Shown piece after piece: positions 26,342 to 34,842 of a stretch of DNA of 64,000 bases. Every line of letters begins with the position of its first letter. Within the stretch, counting starts at the first letter, position 1. A program made the translations under genes and the position numbers. The DNA lies in assembly GCA_021463845.1 (NCBI GenBank), contig JAJTXV010000002.1, positions 166,962-230,961 of the forward strand. Direction: 5' to 3'. The stretch is from Anaerolineales bacterium (GTDB lineage: Bacteria; Chloroflexota; Anaerolineae; Anaerolineales; UBA11579). A model generated the notes under the pieces. That model had not been told where the DNA came from, made no database searches, and saw only the letters and a program-made list of their open reading frames with translations.

Positions 26342-27435
26342 CCAGTCAACCTTTTTAGCAGATTCATTTCTAAATCCACTACGCGGTCAAGGGCAAAGTG
26401 AGTTTGAACATATTCGCGCCCGGCTTTGCCTACCCTTGTGCGCAGTTCTTCGTCATCCAATAAACGCCGAACACCTTCACGCAAACTTGCGGCATCGGTC
26501 TCGCAAAGAACCCCGTTTTGTCCATCCGATATGATCTCTTGAATACCAGTAACACGCGTACCCAACACGGGAAGTCCACAAGCCATAGCCTCGATCAAAG
26601 CCTTGGGATGCCCTTCGTAAAGCGAGGGCAGAGCAAAAAGATCACACTGCTGTAGAAGGCCAGGAAGATCTTTATTGGGCACGGCGCCAAGGAATTTAAC
26701 TTGCGCCCGCCCGCCTTCAGAGAACTCCTCAAGCTGGTCCTGCTGGGGCCCGTAGCCAACCAGCCAAACCTCCACATCAAAATCAATTATCGCTCTGATG
26801 AATTGGAATAAATTCTTCTCATTGTCCAGACGGCCAACAAAACCAATTCTCAGTTTTGGGTTAACCTGGCGATTGCTGGCAGGGGAGAAGCGGTCGGTTT
26901 CGACGTAGTTCGGAATGACATTTATAGTTTCTGGCTTAACCCCATACTTGTTTGCAACCACATCGGCTATTCTTTGGGTGGTTACAGCTACCTGATCTGC
27001 CTCAGAGAACACTTTGTTCTCGAGCTTATCAGCATGTTTCGCCTGCTTTGATTTTGGACCATATTTGTTGTACTGAATTTCCGACAATAAATAGCCACAA
27101 CGTGCAATAAACTTCTTTTTCGCTTTGCGCGCCGCAAGCAGCCCTATATCTGCACCAGCGATCTGGTTGCTTTTGTATACATCGGCCATCAGGGAACTGC
27201 CAACCACTTTGCGCTCGTACGACGACAGTTTCACGCCCTCGATATTGGCATAAATTTGCAATCCAGGTATTGCATCCGCAAACGTCAGATCCCCCCGGTC
27301 ACCATAAGTAACAAACTCAATGCCCACGCCACGTGACTGCAGTTGACGATACAGGGCAAGCTCGCGGTCAAGCATTCCAACCGTGCTCCATGTATGGAGC
27401 GAAACCCCTTGAGTGAAGAATAAAGCCAAGTTCAT
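26338..27435 (-). CDS. Glycosyltransferase family 4
   Basis: A 365-residue GT-B protein. LRIGFVGRLDNEKNLFQFIRA opens the C-lobe, VWLVGYGPQQDQLEE follows, and FALPSLYEGHPKALIEAMACGLPVLG carries the E-x7-E pair. The N-lobe starts MNLALFFTQGVSLHTW, then RELALYRQLQSRG. It overlaps genes on both sides by 4 nt and shares its reading direction with the whole module. The sugar donor is not predictable. Confidence 0.9.
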   Translation of the reverse strand: MNLALFFTQGVSLHTWSTVGMLDRELALYRQLQSRGVGIEFVTYGDRGDLTFADAIPGLQIYANIEGVKLSSYERKVVGSSLMADVYKSNQIAGADIGLLAARKAKKKFIARCGYLLSEIQYNKYGPKSKQAKHADKLENKVFSEADQVAVTTQRIADVVANKYGVKPETINVIPNYVETDRFSPASNRQVNPKLRIGFVGRLDNEKNLFQFIRAIIDFDVEVWLVGYGPQQDQLEEFSEGGRAQVKFLGAVPNKDLPGLLQQCDLFALPSLYEGHPKALIEAMACGLPVLGTRVTGIQEIISDGQNGVLCETDAASLREGVRRLLDDEELRTRVGKAGREYVQTHFALDRVVDLEMNLLKRLTG

Positions 27436-28520
27436 CTAGGGACCGGCAGGAGCGGCTCATATAATTCACGATAATAGCGGCTGGCAATGACCGGCCAATC
27501 AAAGTGTTGAATGCGCTCCAACCCGCGCTCAATTAAATGTCGGCGCAACTTGGGGTCTTCGATCAGACGTTCAACAGCCGCGGCCAAAGCGGCGGGATCT
27601 TCGATATCTGCTAACAATCCATTCTGCCCATCGGCAATCACATCAGGTACCAACCCAACTCGTGTACCCACAAATGGCACACCGGATGCTAGCGCCTCCA
27701 GCACACCTTTAGGCCCGCCCTCCTCGCGCGAAGCGAGCAGATATACATCAATCGCATCAAACAAGCGTGGGATGCGGTGGTAATCCTGCTCCACCACATG
27801 CACATACGGAACGCCAGCTGCCTCCAACCCTTGCTTGACGTAGCCGCGCGCCGGGGCGCTTAGCAACACAAAGATATTCTTATGGCGAGCGCGAAGACGG
27901 GCGAGCGCGTCAACAAGTACATCCGGGCCCTTGATCAGCTTAGGGACGTTGCCCTCAGCCATCCCTTGCCCATCCTTGTGAAAGGAACCAATACAAAAAG
28001 CATCCGAAGGAATGCCGAGCTCGCTACGGCGCGCCTGCCGCTCCATCATACTGGCTGGTCGAAATCTTTCCAGATCAACACCCAGCGGTATCCGCACCAG
28101 CTTCTGCGGATCAACACCCCATGAAATGAAGCGCTTTTCCATTATTGAGCAGGACACATGCAACCTGTCTAGGTCATCAATGTTTGTGAGAACGCGGTCC
28201 AAGGCTTCCCGAAACTCGGGTTTGTCCTTGTCGCCGTGAAAAACAGTTCCTATATTCTTGTTCCTGCCTTTACGCAAGTTGTTTACATAGGCCACAAGAT
28301 CCCAAAGAGACGCGTAATGTATGACCTGTCCATATAATCCTTTTGTCGTTCTTGCAACATTGGCATCAAAGGGAAATTGCTTCTTGATATTCTCTGTAAT
28401 GTAGTGAGCGTCCCAATCCAATGACCAATTCGAAAAAGGAGCGACATAATACAAACTAGGCGATTTGCCTCTAGGCGAGACTAGAGAAAACAAAGAACGA
28501 ATACTCCGGGGGATACTCAT
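27432..28520 (-). CDS. Glycosyltransferase family 4
   Basis: A 362-residue GT-B protein with an unusual N-lobe (YYVAPFSNWSLDWDAHYITENIKK) and a clear C-lobe: IGSFHKDGQGMAEGN, then FVLLSAPARGYVKQGL and YLLASREEGGPKGVLEALASGVPFVG, with the paired glutamates. HFDWPVIASRYYRELYEPL at the end is a typical GT4 tail. Overlaps of 4 nt with the upstream ABC gene and the downstream GT4 gene show tight coupling. Confidence 0.88.
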   Translation of the reverse strand: MSIPRSIRSLFSLVSPRGKSPSLYYVAPFSNWSLDWDAHYITENIKKQFPFDANVARTTKGLYGQVIHYASLWDLVAYVNNLRKGRNKNIGTVFHGDKDKPEFREALDRVLTNIDDLDRLHVSCSIMEKRFISWGVDPQKLVRIPLGVDLERFRPASMMERQARRSELGIPSDAFCIGSFHKDGQGMAEGNVPKLIKGPDVLVDALARLRARHKNIFVLLSAPARGYVKQGLEAAGVPYVHVVEQDYHRIPRLFDAIDVYLLASREEGGPKGVLEALASGVPFVGTRVGLVPDVIADGQNGLLADIEDPAALAAAVERLIEDPKLRRHLIERGLERIQHFDWPVIASRYYRELYEPLLPVPR

Positions 28521-30400
28521 CCTTGTGCTCCTTGCGCTTCCCTCGGATTAAATGAACTAGCAGCACCAAATTGCAGATCACAAAAGTGCTTGTATTCCTT
28601 ACAGCGTTCATATAACTTCGTATGCTTGCCCTGGTCTACTACTCGGCCAGCCTCCATCACCACAATGTTGTCGGCGTGAATTACCGTAGAAAGGCGATGG
28701 GCAATCACCAAGGCTGTGGTGTCTTTGATGATGTTGTCAATCGCCTCCTGTACCTGGCGTTCCGACTCCGTATCCAGGGCGCTGGTTGCTTCATCTAGGA
28801 TCAGTATCCGCGGCTGATGATATACAGCCCGAGCGATCGTGATGCGCTGCTTCTGACCACCAGACAATAGAACTCCTCGGTCGCCCACCAGGGAATCGTA
28901 TCTATCAGTCAGCTTATCAATGAACTCTGTGGCATTGGCAATCTGGGCAGCTTGCCTCACACGCGCCATATCAGGAACATCATCGGGATAAGCAATATTG
29001 TGAGCCACCGAGGAGTTGAACAGAATGTTATCCTGCGACACTACTCCAATCATTCGGCGATACGCGGGCAGATCTAGGCTGCGCAGATCAACTCCATCAA
29101 TCGTGATCTGCCCGCTCTGCGGGTCGTAAAAACGCAAGATTAAATCCGTGATTGTGGATTTTCCCGCGCCACTCTCACCAACTAGCGCAGTCATCTGACC
29201 CTTGTGTATACTCAGATTGATGTTCCGCAGCACTTTTTCGATCCCATAAGCAAACGATACATTATCAAATCGGATCTCATCTTCAAAATGCTCTTTAACA
29301 AGATCTCCGCTTGTTACCAAGGCTCTTTCGTCAAAGAACTCTTGCACGCGCTCACTAGTAGCAACTGTTGTCTGAACTACCTTAAAAGAGCGCGCGATCG
29401 AGGTGATAGGATCCAGGATTGAGCGACCTACATACAAGTAAAGAAAGAAGCCCGTAGTGCTCAGGCGGCCCGAAATGAATTCGTTTGCAGCAAAAAGAAG
29501 CACCATCACATTTACCAATGAATTGATTATGAAGGTCACAGGTTCATCAACATTTTTAAAGAAGCCAAATCTAAACACAGCCAAAATCGCCTGCTTTGAT
29601 AGGCGCTGCAATCTCGAACTCTCGTAATCCTCTGCTGCAAATGATTTAACGACACGGATGTTGGAAATCACCTCTTGCAAGTAAGATGTGACCTGTGCCT
29701 GAATACCAAACTGCTCCCGCACGCGGCGCTGAGTTGGCTTCTTAATAAGCTGGATAAAAATGTACTGAGCCAAGGCTGCCAAAACCACAAAAAGGCTCAG
29801 CCGAAGACTGGTCTTAAGCAAGAGGAAGCCGTACATCAAGACCAAAACGCCAGAAACAACAATAGTACGCACAATTGCTTCAAGGCCATAAACTACAGCG
29901 TCTGTATCCTTATCCAGGCGGGATATAAGTTCGCCGGTTCGGTTTCGGCTAAAGAAATCCAGGGAAAGGTCTATTACGTGTGAGAACAAAGAAGCTTGCA
30001 TGCCTCGTCCGGCTCTGACTCGTATCCATACTCCCAAAAGATATATAAGGAAATTGAGTACATAAAGCGCAACCGAAACAGCAAGATAGAGCATTGCAAC
30101 AGTCACAATCACATTCCAAGCACTTGCCTCTTCAGGAAATAGCAGGTGAAGTAAGTACTGGCCAATATTGTTTAGGTCAATTTCAGCAAGATTATCCGGT
30201 ACTCTTTCGGCAAGTTGACCAAATGCTTCCGGGCCATGAACAGCCACTTCCAGCACAGGTGCAGTCACCATGGGTTGCGCCGCAGTCAACAAACTTGCTA
30301 CAAAATACATGACCAACGAAAGCAACATCTGTGGCCAGTAAGGCCTCATATATTTGCTCAACAGCTGAAAGAACTGTCCGAACTCGTAATTCCTTCTCAT
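28517..30400 (-). CDS. MsbA-type ABC exporter, fused permease-ATPase
   Basis: A 627-residue half-transporter. About six membrane helices (residues 20-330) precede the nucleotide-binding domain with GESGAGKSTITDL (Walker A), LLSGGQKQRITIARAV (signature) and ILILDEATSALD (Walker B). Members flip lipid-linked sugars, lipids or peptides as homodimers. Sitting amid glycosyltransferases, it probably flips a lipid-linked oligosaccharide, in the manner of PglK. That would give this locus two export systems, the other being the Wzm/Wzt pair at 6670-8802. Confidence 0.92.
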   Translation of the reverse strand: MRRNYEFGQFFQLLSKYMRPYWPQMLLSLVMYFVASLLTAAQPMVTAPVLEVAVHGPEAFGQLAERVPDNLAEIDLNNIGQYLLHLLFPEEASAWNVIVTVAMLYLAVSVALYVLNFLIYLLGVWIRVRAGRGMQASLFSHVIDLSLDFFSRNRTGELISRLDKDTDAVVYGLEAIVRTIVVSGVLVLMYGFLLLKTSLRLSLFVVLAALAQYIFIQLIKKPTQRRVREQFGIQAQVTSYLQEVISNIRVVKSFAAEDYESSRLQRLSKQAILAVFRFGFFKNVDEPVTFIINSLVNVMVLLFAANEFISGRLSTTGFFLYLYVGRSILDPITSIARSFKVVQTTVATSERVQEFFDERALVTSGDLVKEHFEDEIRFDNVSFAYGIEKVLRNINLSIHKGQMTALVGESGAGKSTITDLILRFYDPQSGQITIDGVDLRSLDLPAYRRMIGVVSQDNILFNSSVAHNIAYPDDVPDMARVRQAAQIANATEFIDKLTDRYDSLVGDRGVLLSGGQKQRITIARAVYHQPRILILDEATSALDTESERQVQEAIDNIIKDTTALVIAHRLSTVIHADNIVVMEAGRVVDQGKHTKLYERCKEYKHFCDLQFGAASSFNPREAQGAQG

Positions 30401-31629
30401 GTAGTCACCAAATCCAGAATACGCTCAGAAGCCTTTCCGTCAGAAGAGCCCATGAATCTCTCAATGTATTCCGCACGCATCTCGGTATCGATCTGCATTT
30501 CAGTCAAAGACAGGCCAGGGAGTTTTTGTATAACATCTGGGATCGTCATCCACATATTGACTCCGGGGGCGTTGAAGGCTGACCCCTGCTCCCTAGTCCG
30601 CCATAAACGATGGTAGACCGGCTCGGGTTCGCCGACATCTGACACTGGGCTTGGGCGATCGATCGTAAGGCCATAGACCCCACAATAAGCCGCTTCAAGC
30701 GCTGCAAAACTATAAAAATGAATGCATACATCAGCAATGCTAAGCAGCTCTAAAGTAGTTGATGGATAATGCTCCTCATCATATAGAGCCAAATCAGCCT
30801 GCTCTATGACCGATGGGCGCAACGGATCTTTCTGCCTTGCTTTCGCTATGAGCACAGCATCATTGTTCTTTGCAAAAGCCCGGATGGCTCCGGCGAGCTT
30901 CCTGTCATTCCATCCACTTAGTAACCATCTAATGTAAGTGCGCCCGAAATCGCCGTATTTTAGAGTAGCCTGCCAAAAAGCCTGTATGCGCTGAAACAGA
31001 GTATCCGCTGCAAAGAAACGCGGCCACAAACCGTTTATATTTCCCAAAGTGATCGGCAGATACAACACAAGCTTTTGGTCCGCAGCCAAGCCATATTTTT
31101 TGCGAATTTCCTTTGGCTCAGCCTGGTCTACATTATCCATCTGAGGAAAGCCGGTCAAAGCAACTTTTTGCTGCAAAAGACTCGTTGCCCTGGCCTTATC
31201 AACTCCACGAACCTCCGCGTAGTAGCTTGCCCCCCAGTCCAGCCAGAAAGCGCTGTACAGGCAAAGTTTGTCTGTATTGCACAAACTTTCCAAATCGACC
31301 TCAGCAAAAGTATCGATGCCATGCTGAAGCGTTATAAACATGGCCTTGGTAGTGGCGACCTTGTAGCGCGACCGTGAGTGCAATGAGAATACCGCCTTGG
31401 CTGAAGTCTCTGCTAACTCTGTAGAAACTTCCTCAATGGACTGGAAGTGCCGGATCACGGCTCTTGAGGAAACCAGTGCCAACGGCAATTGCGAGGGATC
31501 AAGGTGCACCTTACCCTTGGAATCTCTGAAGATCCAAATCTCTACATCAAGCCCGCGCCGAAGCGCCTCTTCAATTAGTGGGCCAAGTAATTTGTAGTAG
31601 TTACTTCTGTGGATCAAAAAAACAACCAA
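30397..31629 (-). CDS. GT-B-fold transferase resembling CDP-glycerol glycerophosphotransferases
   Basis: A 410-residue protein. TTG at 31629 is chosen because AAGGAAG lies 8 nt upstream and a stop codon closes the frame just beyond. The N-terminal lobe starts VVFLIHRSNYYKLLGPLIEEAL and the middle has LQHGIDTF, KVALTGFPQMD and LVLYLPITLG. The C-terminal lobe has ALYDEEHYPSTTLELLSIADVCIHFYS, which resembles the TagF-type donor-binding end. Transfer of glycerol phosphate or a sugar to a glycan is inferred. It overlaps the ABC exporter gene by 4 nt. Confidence 0.6.
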   Translation of the reverse strand: MVVFLIHRSNYYKLLGPLIEEALRRGLDVEIWIFRDSKGKVHLDPSQLPLALVSSRAVIRHFQSIEEVSTELAETSAKAVFSLHSRSRYKVATTKAMFITLQHGIDTFAEVDLESLCNTDKLCLYSAFWLDWGASYYAEVRGVDKARATSLLQQKVALTGFPQMDNVDQAEPKEIRKKYGLAADQKLVLYLPITLGNINGLWPRFFAADTLFQRIQAFWQATLKYGDFGRTYIRWLLSGWNDRKLAGAIRAFAKNNDAVLIAKARQKDPLRPSVIEQADLALYDEEHYPSTTLELLSIADVCIHFYSFAALEAAYCGVYGLTIDRPSPVSDVGEPEPVYHRLWRTREQGSAFNAPGVNMWMTIPDVIQKLPGLSLTEMQIDTEMRAEYIERFMGSSDGKASERILDLVTT

Positions 31630-31642
31630 CAGTCAGTCTTCC

Positions 31643-32278
31643 TTAATCTAAAAGATCAGAGAAATCAGTTTCAGCATTGGACCCGATCCACAAAATATCG
31701 CCTATAAGCTTCTGGAATGGATACTCTTCAAAGGCACAGTGGTAATAGGGGCGGTAGGCATCGTGCACGACCACCACACCCCCTGGCTTGAGTAAATCCT
31801 TTGCCGCCAATGTGCAGCGGCGGCGCTTTCGCCCATCTACAAGCACCACATCGAATTTTCGACCTAAAGTAGCCGGGAAGACTACATAGTCATCCATAGG
31901 CACCAAGCGATCCTCAGCATGATCGTCCAAAAATGGCGAGAGCTTCCCATAGTCAAAAACATCAAAGCGAATATGAGGAGAGACGAAGACGATACGGCCA
32001 TCTTCCTGATACTTCTGGAATGTCTGGCTGGCCGCAAAAGTTGCTTCTAAGCTACTGGAAAAGTATTCGCGGTCGTATTCCAACGAGTTCCAGAAGAAAT
32101 CAACGCTCTCTCGCTGCAGTAAACCACTATAGTAATGTGTGCTTCGGCCACTGCCCCATTCAAGCACATCGAGCTTGGTGGCAGTAGCCGCTTTGCGCAA
32201 CAGGATCTGCTCAAACAGATCGGCATCTGTCACGCTCATCCATGCTTTGTGGCTCCATTGCGAGTCATCTAAAACCAT
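31643..32278 (-). CDS. Class I SAM-dependent methyltransferase
   Basis: A 211-residue protein with motif I LDVLEWGSGRSTHYY near residue 37 and FDVVLVDGRKRRRCTLAAKDLLKPGGVVVVHDAY as the post-motif strand pair. It is close to the small methyltransferases found in polysaccharide clusters. Its stop codon overlaps the ribosome-binding site of the next gene. It is the third SAM methyltransferase in the locus. The target (sugar hydroxyl, amine or phosphate) is unknown. Confidence 0.8.
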   Translation of the reverse strand: MVLDDSQWSHKAWMSVTDADLFEQILLRKAATATKLDVLEWGSGRSTHYYSGLLQRESVDFFWNSLEYDREYFSSSLEATFAASQTFQKYQEDGRIVFVSPHIRFDVFDYGKLSPFLDDHAEDRLVPMDDYVVFPATLGRKFDVVLVDGRKRRRCTLAAKDLLKPGGVVVVHDAYRPYYHCAFEEYPFQKLIGDILWIGSNAETDFSDLLD

Positions 32279-32307
32279 ATCTCAAGCTCCATGAACAATT
32301 GCGGGCA

Positions 32308-32967
32308 CTACGCGCTACCGCTCTTCTTGACTTCCTCTACTAAGGTCTGAAAGCGATCCATCTCGTCCAAATTCTTCGTCTTGTTGCTCTTGTGCATCCG
32401 ATAGCGGTACAGCGGTATCTGCAAATGATGGATCTTGTAATAGTCAGCTAGCCGGGCGCGCAGCTCTTCTTCCTCGCGATGGCGGAAGTTTCCGTTGTAC
32501 AAGCCAAAATTGGCGATCAGATCCGTGCGGTACATGATGCCGCACGAGACGGGGTGGTCTTTGGCATAGCGCCGCTCGAGCTTGTTGCCAAACTCATCGA
32601 CCAGAATGTAGTCGCACGATACACAGAAAGCATCATGATTTTCAGCCAGGTAGCGCGTCAGAAACAACAGCAAATCTGCGTTGATATAGTCATCCGCATC
32701 CACACGCACGAAGTACTGGCCGCGCGAAGCGCGTATGCCGCGGTTGGCCGATTCAGCCACACCCACGTTCTCTTCATTCACGATGTAGCGAAAATTGGAA
32801 TGGCTCTCAAATTTCTTGAGCTGGGCCAGGGTGTCATCCGTACTGGCGTCATCGACAACAATGACTTCGTACTGATTCTGCGGGAAGTTCTGCGAAAGGC
32901 AACTGCGCAGGCAGCGCTCAATATACGCTCCGTAGTTGTACGAAGTTACGATGATCGAAGCCTTCAT
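32308..32967 (-). CDS. Glycosyltransferase family 2 (short)
   Basis: A 219-residue compact GT-A domain: ASIIVTSYNYGAYIERCLRSCL, VIVVDDASTDDT and RVDADDYINADLLLFL, the last holding the DXD. Length is that of a bare catalytic domain with little C-terminal extension. The ATG overlaps the stop of the short NeuB gene. Its location directly after nonulosonic-acid-type genes suggests it may transfer that sugar, although nonulosonic transferases usually belong to other GT families. Confidence 0.88.
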   Translation of the reverse strand: MKASIIVTSYNYGAYIERCLRSCLSQNFPQNQYEVIVVDDASTDDTLAQLKKFESHSNFRYIVNEENVGVAESANRGIRASRGQYFVRVDADDYINADLLLFLTRYLAENHDAFCVSCDYILVDEFGNKLERRYAKDHPVSCGIMYRTDLIANFGLYNGNFRHREEEELRARLADYYKIHHLQIPLYRYRMHKSNKTKNLDEMDRFQTLVEEVKKSGSA

Positions 32968-33704
32968 TTCGCACCTTCCAGCGCGTTCAGGCGCAGCATG
33001 CTGATCTCATCGGTCAGGTTGCGCAGCTGGCGCAGTTCGTCAAAGTCCATGCCGCCCAAATGGGCAAGTTCGGTTGGATTTTGCAATGCCCTGTTTGGCG
33101 TAAAATGCTTCTCAACGTATTCCGCGCCGCGCGCGACCGCGAACAAGGATGCGCCGATGCCAGGAGTGTGGTCGCTATAACCAAGGAATTGATGCGGGCC
33201 AAACACCGGCATCTCAACTTCAGCGTTGATAGTGGGGTATTTTGAAACACAATAGAAATAAACAACATTCTCGTCCTCAAAAGGCATGCCCTTTGTTTTC
33301 CAGTCCCAGGCGCCAAGTGAGATCAATACTTTTTTGCCCGTTGCCAGGATCTGCTTGCACAAATCCACATCCGCAATCGTGCGGCTAGCAATCTTGTATG
33401 TTTGCAAGCCGAGTTCTTCGCACCACTCAACTCGGTCAGCAGAAAACACCGAAGCAAACAACTCAATGCCTACATGGTCACAGTAAGTCTTTAGATCCTT
33501 GAGCTCACTTTTGTCGAACTGCAGATACTCGCGATCTTTGTTTCCAAACAGAGCCTGCGAGTCATACAGTTGCACCTTTACCGAATCTGCACCCGCCAGC
33601 TTGCACTGCTGCACCATCATCTGGGCCCTGCTCATGCTCCCACTGAATTGGGGTTGGATCTCAGCTATCAAGTTGACTTTAGGAATTAGTTTGTTTTGAT
33701 ACAT
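32964..33704 (-). CDS. Short NeuB-like synthase lacking the SAF domain
   Basis: A 246-residue protein that aligns with the NeuB barrel: VNLIAEIQPQFSGSM, LAGADSVKVQLY, LQTYKIASRTIAD, FYCVSKYP and LGYSDHTPGIGASLFAVARGAEYVEKHFT. It ends about 100 residues before full-length NeuB would, so it has no SAF domain. The GPDH segment present in the 354-residue paralogue (1235-2299) is replaced by NPTELAHLGGM. Whether it still makes a nonulosonic acid is open. It sits between a CMP-sugar synthetase and a GT2 gene. Confidence 0.8.
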   Translation of the reverse strand: MYQNKLIPKVNLIAEIQPQFSGSMSRAQMMVQQCKLAGADSVKVQLYDSQALFGNKDREYLQFDKSELKDLKTYCDHVGIELFASVFSADRVEWCEELGLQTYKIASRTIADVDLCKQILATGKKVLISLGAWDWKTKGMPFEDENVVYFYCVSKYPTINAEVEMPVFGPHQFLGYSDHTPGIGASLFAVARGAEYVEKHFTPNRALQNPTELAHLGGMDFDELRQLRNLTDEISMLRLNALEGAK

Positions 33705-33705
33705 G

Positions 33706-34284
33706 TCATTCCTTTATCCAGCCAGGTTGGCCTTGGGCCTCAATTGTTTCTAAGTCGGCTGCGGTGTGTACATCCATAGCATCGGCTATGTACACGCCAC
33801 AGTGGGTGCTGATCGACTGTTGAAAAACATACTCATACTTCATTATGCGAAAGCAGGCATTCTGCACCAGATCAGCATCCACCGAGAACACTTCGTTCAG
33901 TTTGCGCTCCTCAAGCTTTTCGATCGCGCCATCCAGGTCCGCCGGGTTGAGCTGCGGAGAGTTGGCCTGCAGCGACACCACCAACTCGGGCGCCGGGTCA
34001 AATTGGCGTGCCGCATGCACGATCACATCTTGCTTGAATACTTCGTGGCCCGCCAGCTCCTGCGGCCGCACAATCACGCTCGCGCCAAATTCCTCAGCCC
34101 GTGCCGCTATCTCAGCATCCTCGGTGGAGACAAAGCAGCGGTCCACATACTTTGACTGATCCGCCGCGCGGATGGCCCAATACAACAGCGGCCGGCCCCA
34201 CAGGGTGGCGATGTTCTTGCGCGGCAACCGCTGAGAGCCGCCGCGCGCCGGGATCACTGCATACACACGCTTGTTCCCGATCAT
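33706..34284 (-). CDS. neuA: NeuA-like CMP-nonulosonate cytidylyltransferase
   Basis: A 192-residue enzyme that activates a nonulosonic acid with CTP. YAVIPARGGSQRLPRKNI at the N-terminus is the CTP-binding signature, RCFVSTEDAEIA and SLQANSPQLNPADLD follow. It is about 30 residues shorter than typical NeuA (about 220-230), ending in a C-terminal GQPGWIKE. The ATG overlaps the stop of the regulator upstream by 4 nt, making it the first enzyme of module B, and it is one base from the NeuB-like gene. It could alternatively activate Kdo-like sugars. Confidence 0.87.
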   Translation of the reverse strand: MIGNKRVYAVIPARGGSQRLPRKNIATLWGRPLLYWAIRAADQSKYVDRCFVSTEDAEIAARAEEFGASVIVRPQELAGHEVFKQDVIVHAARQFDPAPELVVSLQANSPQLNPADLDGAIEKLEERKLNEVFSVDADLVQNACFRIMKYEYVFQQSISTHCGVYIADAMDVHTAADLETIEAQGQPGWIKE

Positions 34285-34769
34285 ACGATCTTGCGGCCTC
34301 CGTTGCCGGCCGGCTGGCTGCGCTCCAAGGAATAGGCGCCATTTCGCATACGGATCATGTACTTGCCCGGCTTTTCGTCAAGAGTCAGCATGCCGGTTTC
34401 CAGGCAACTAAGTCGGAAAATATCCAGCTCCGGGTCGCTGCCATCGATATACACGCTTTCAATACCCTTGGCTTCCATGCTGGCGATCAGGTCCTTCGCC
34501 TGCTGGCGCAGCACGTGATACACCTTGAGCGAGTCTTTGACATACTGGGTGGCATTGCGCTGGAAGGCGCGCATGCCTTCGCCGGTCAGGTTGTAGCGCA
34601 GGCGGGTGCGGTCCATGCGCGTGGCCTTGATGTAGCCGCGGCTGATGAGGCGCTTGATGTACCAGTTCACGCTGCCGATCGCCATGCCAAGGCTGCTAGC
34701 CAGCCCAGCCTGGGTAATGGTTTCGTCTTCGGCAATTGCTTCGAGTAGTCGGTATTCGCGCTGTTTCAC
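34281..34769 (-). CDS. EPS-associated winged-helix (MarR-type) regulator, copy 2
   Basis: A 162-residue paralogue of the regulator at 10771-11277, starting with GTG. Its helix-turn-helix ITQAGLASSLGMAIGSVNWYIK (residues 18-39) followed by RLISRGYIKA is nearly the same as in copy 1, so both may read the same DNA site. Residues about 102-162 repeat the extra domain with LDIxxLxCxExGML. A -35/-10 pair and a TTCA-N5-TGAA element lie immediately upstream. The 4-nt overlap with the next gene is repeated in both copies. Confidence 0.85.
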   Translation of the reverse strand: MKQREYRLLEAIAEDETITQAGLASSLGMAIGSVNWYIKRLISRGYIKATRMDRTRLRYNLTGEGMRAFQRNATQYVKDSLKVYHVLRQQAKDLIASMEAKGIESVYIDGSDPELDIFRLSCLETGMLTLDEKPGKYMIRMRNGAYSLERSQPAGNGGRKIV

Positions 34770-34780
34770 AGGAGCCAGCT

Positions 34781-34793
34781 TTCAGGAAATGAA
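34781..34793. promoter_or_regulatory. TTCA-N5-TGAA operator candidate, copy 2
   Basis: TTCA-GGAAA-TGAA on the plus strand. The adjoining TT extends the right arm to TGAATT, matching copy 1 at 11291-11307 outside the spacer. Its ATT is shared with the -10 hexamer, exactly as in copy 1. It would lie at the transcription start of module B. Confidence 0.6.
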
Positions 34794-34822
34794 TTCTGAC
34801 ACGCGCGCGGCAAAAGTGTCAA
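34793..34822 (-). promoter_or_regulatory. Sigma70-type promoter of module B
   Basis: On the minus strand TTGACA (34822-34817) is a perfect -35 and CAGAAT (34798-34793) a reasonable -10, with an 18-nt spacer. The transcript would start about 17 nt before the GTG of the regulator, inside the operator candidate. Confidence 0.65.
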
Positions 34823-34842
34823 TAGCTTATCTAAGCCTGCTT

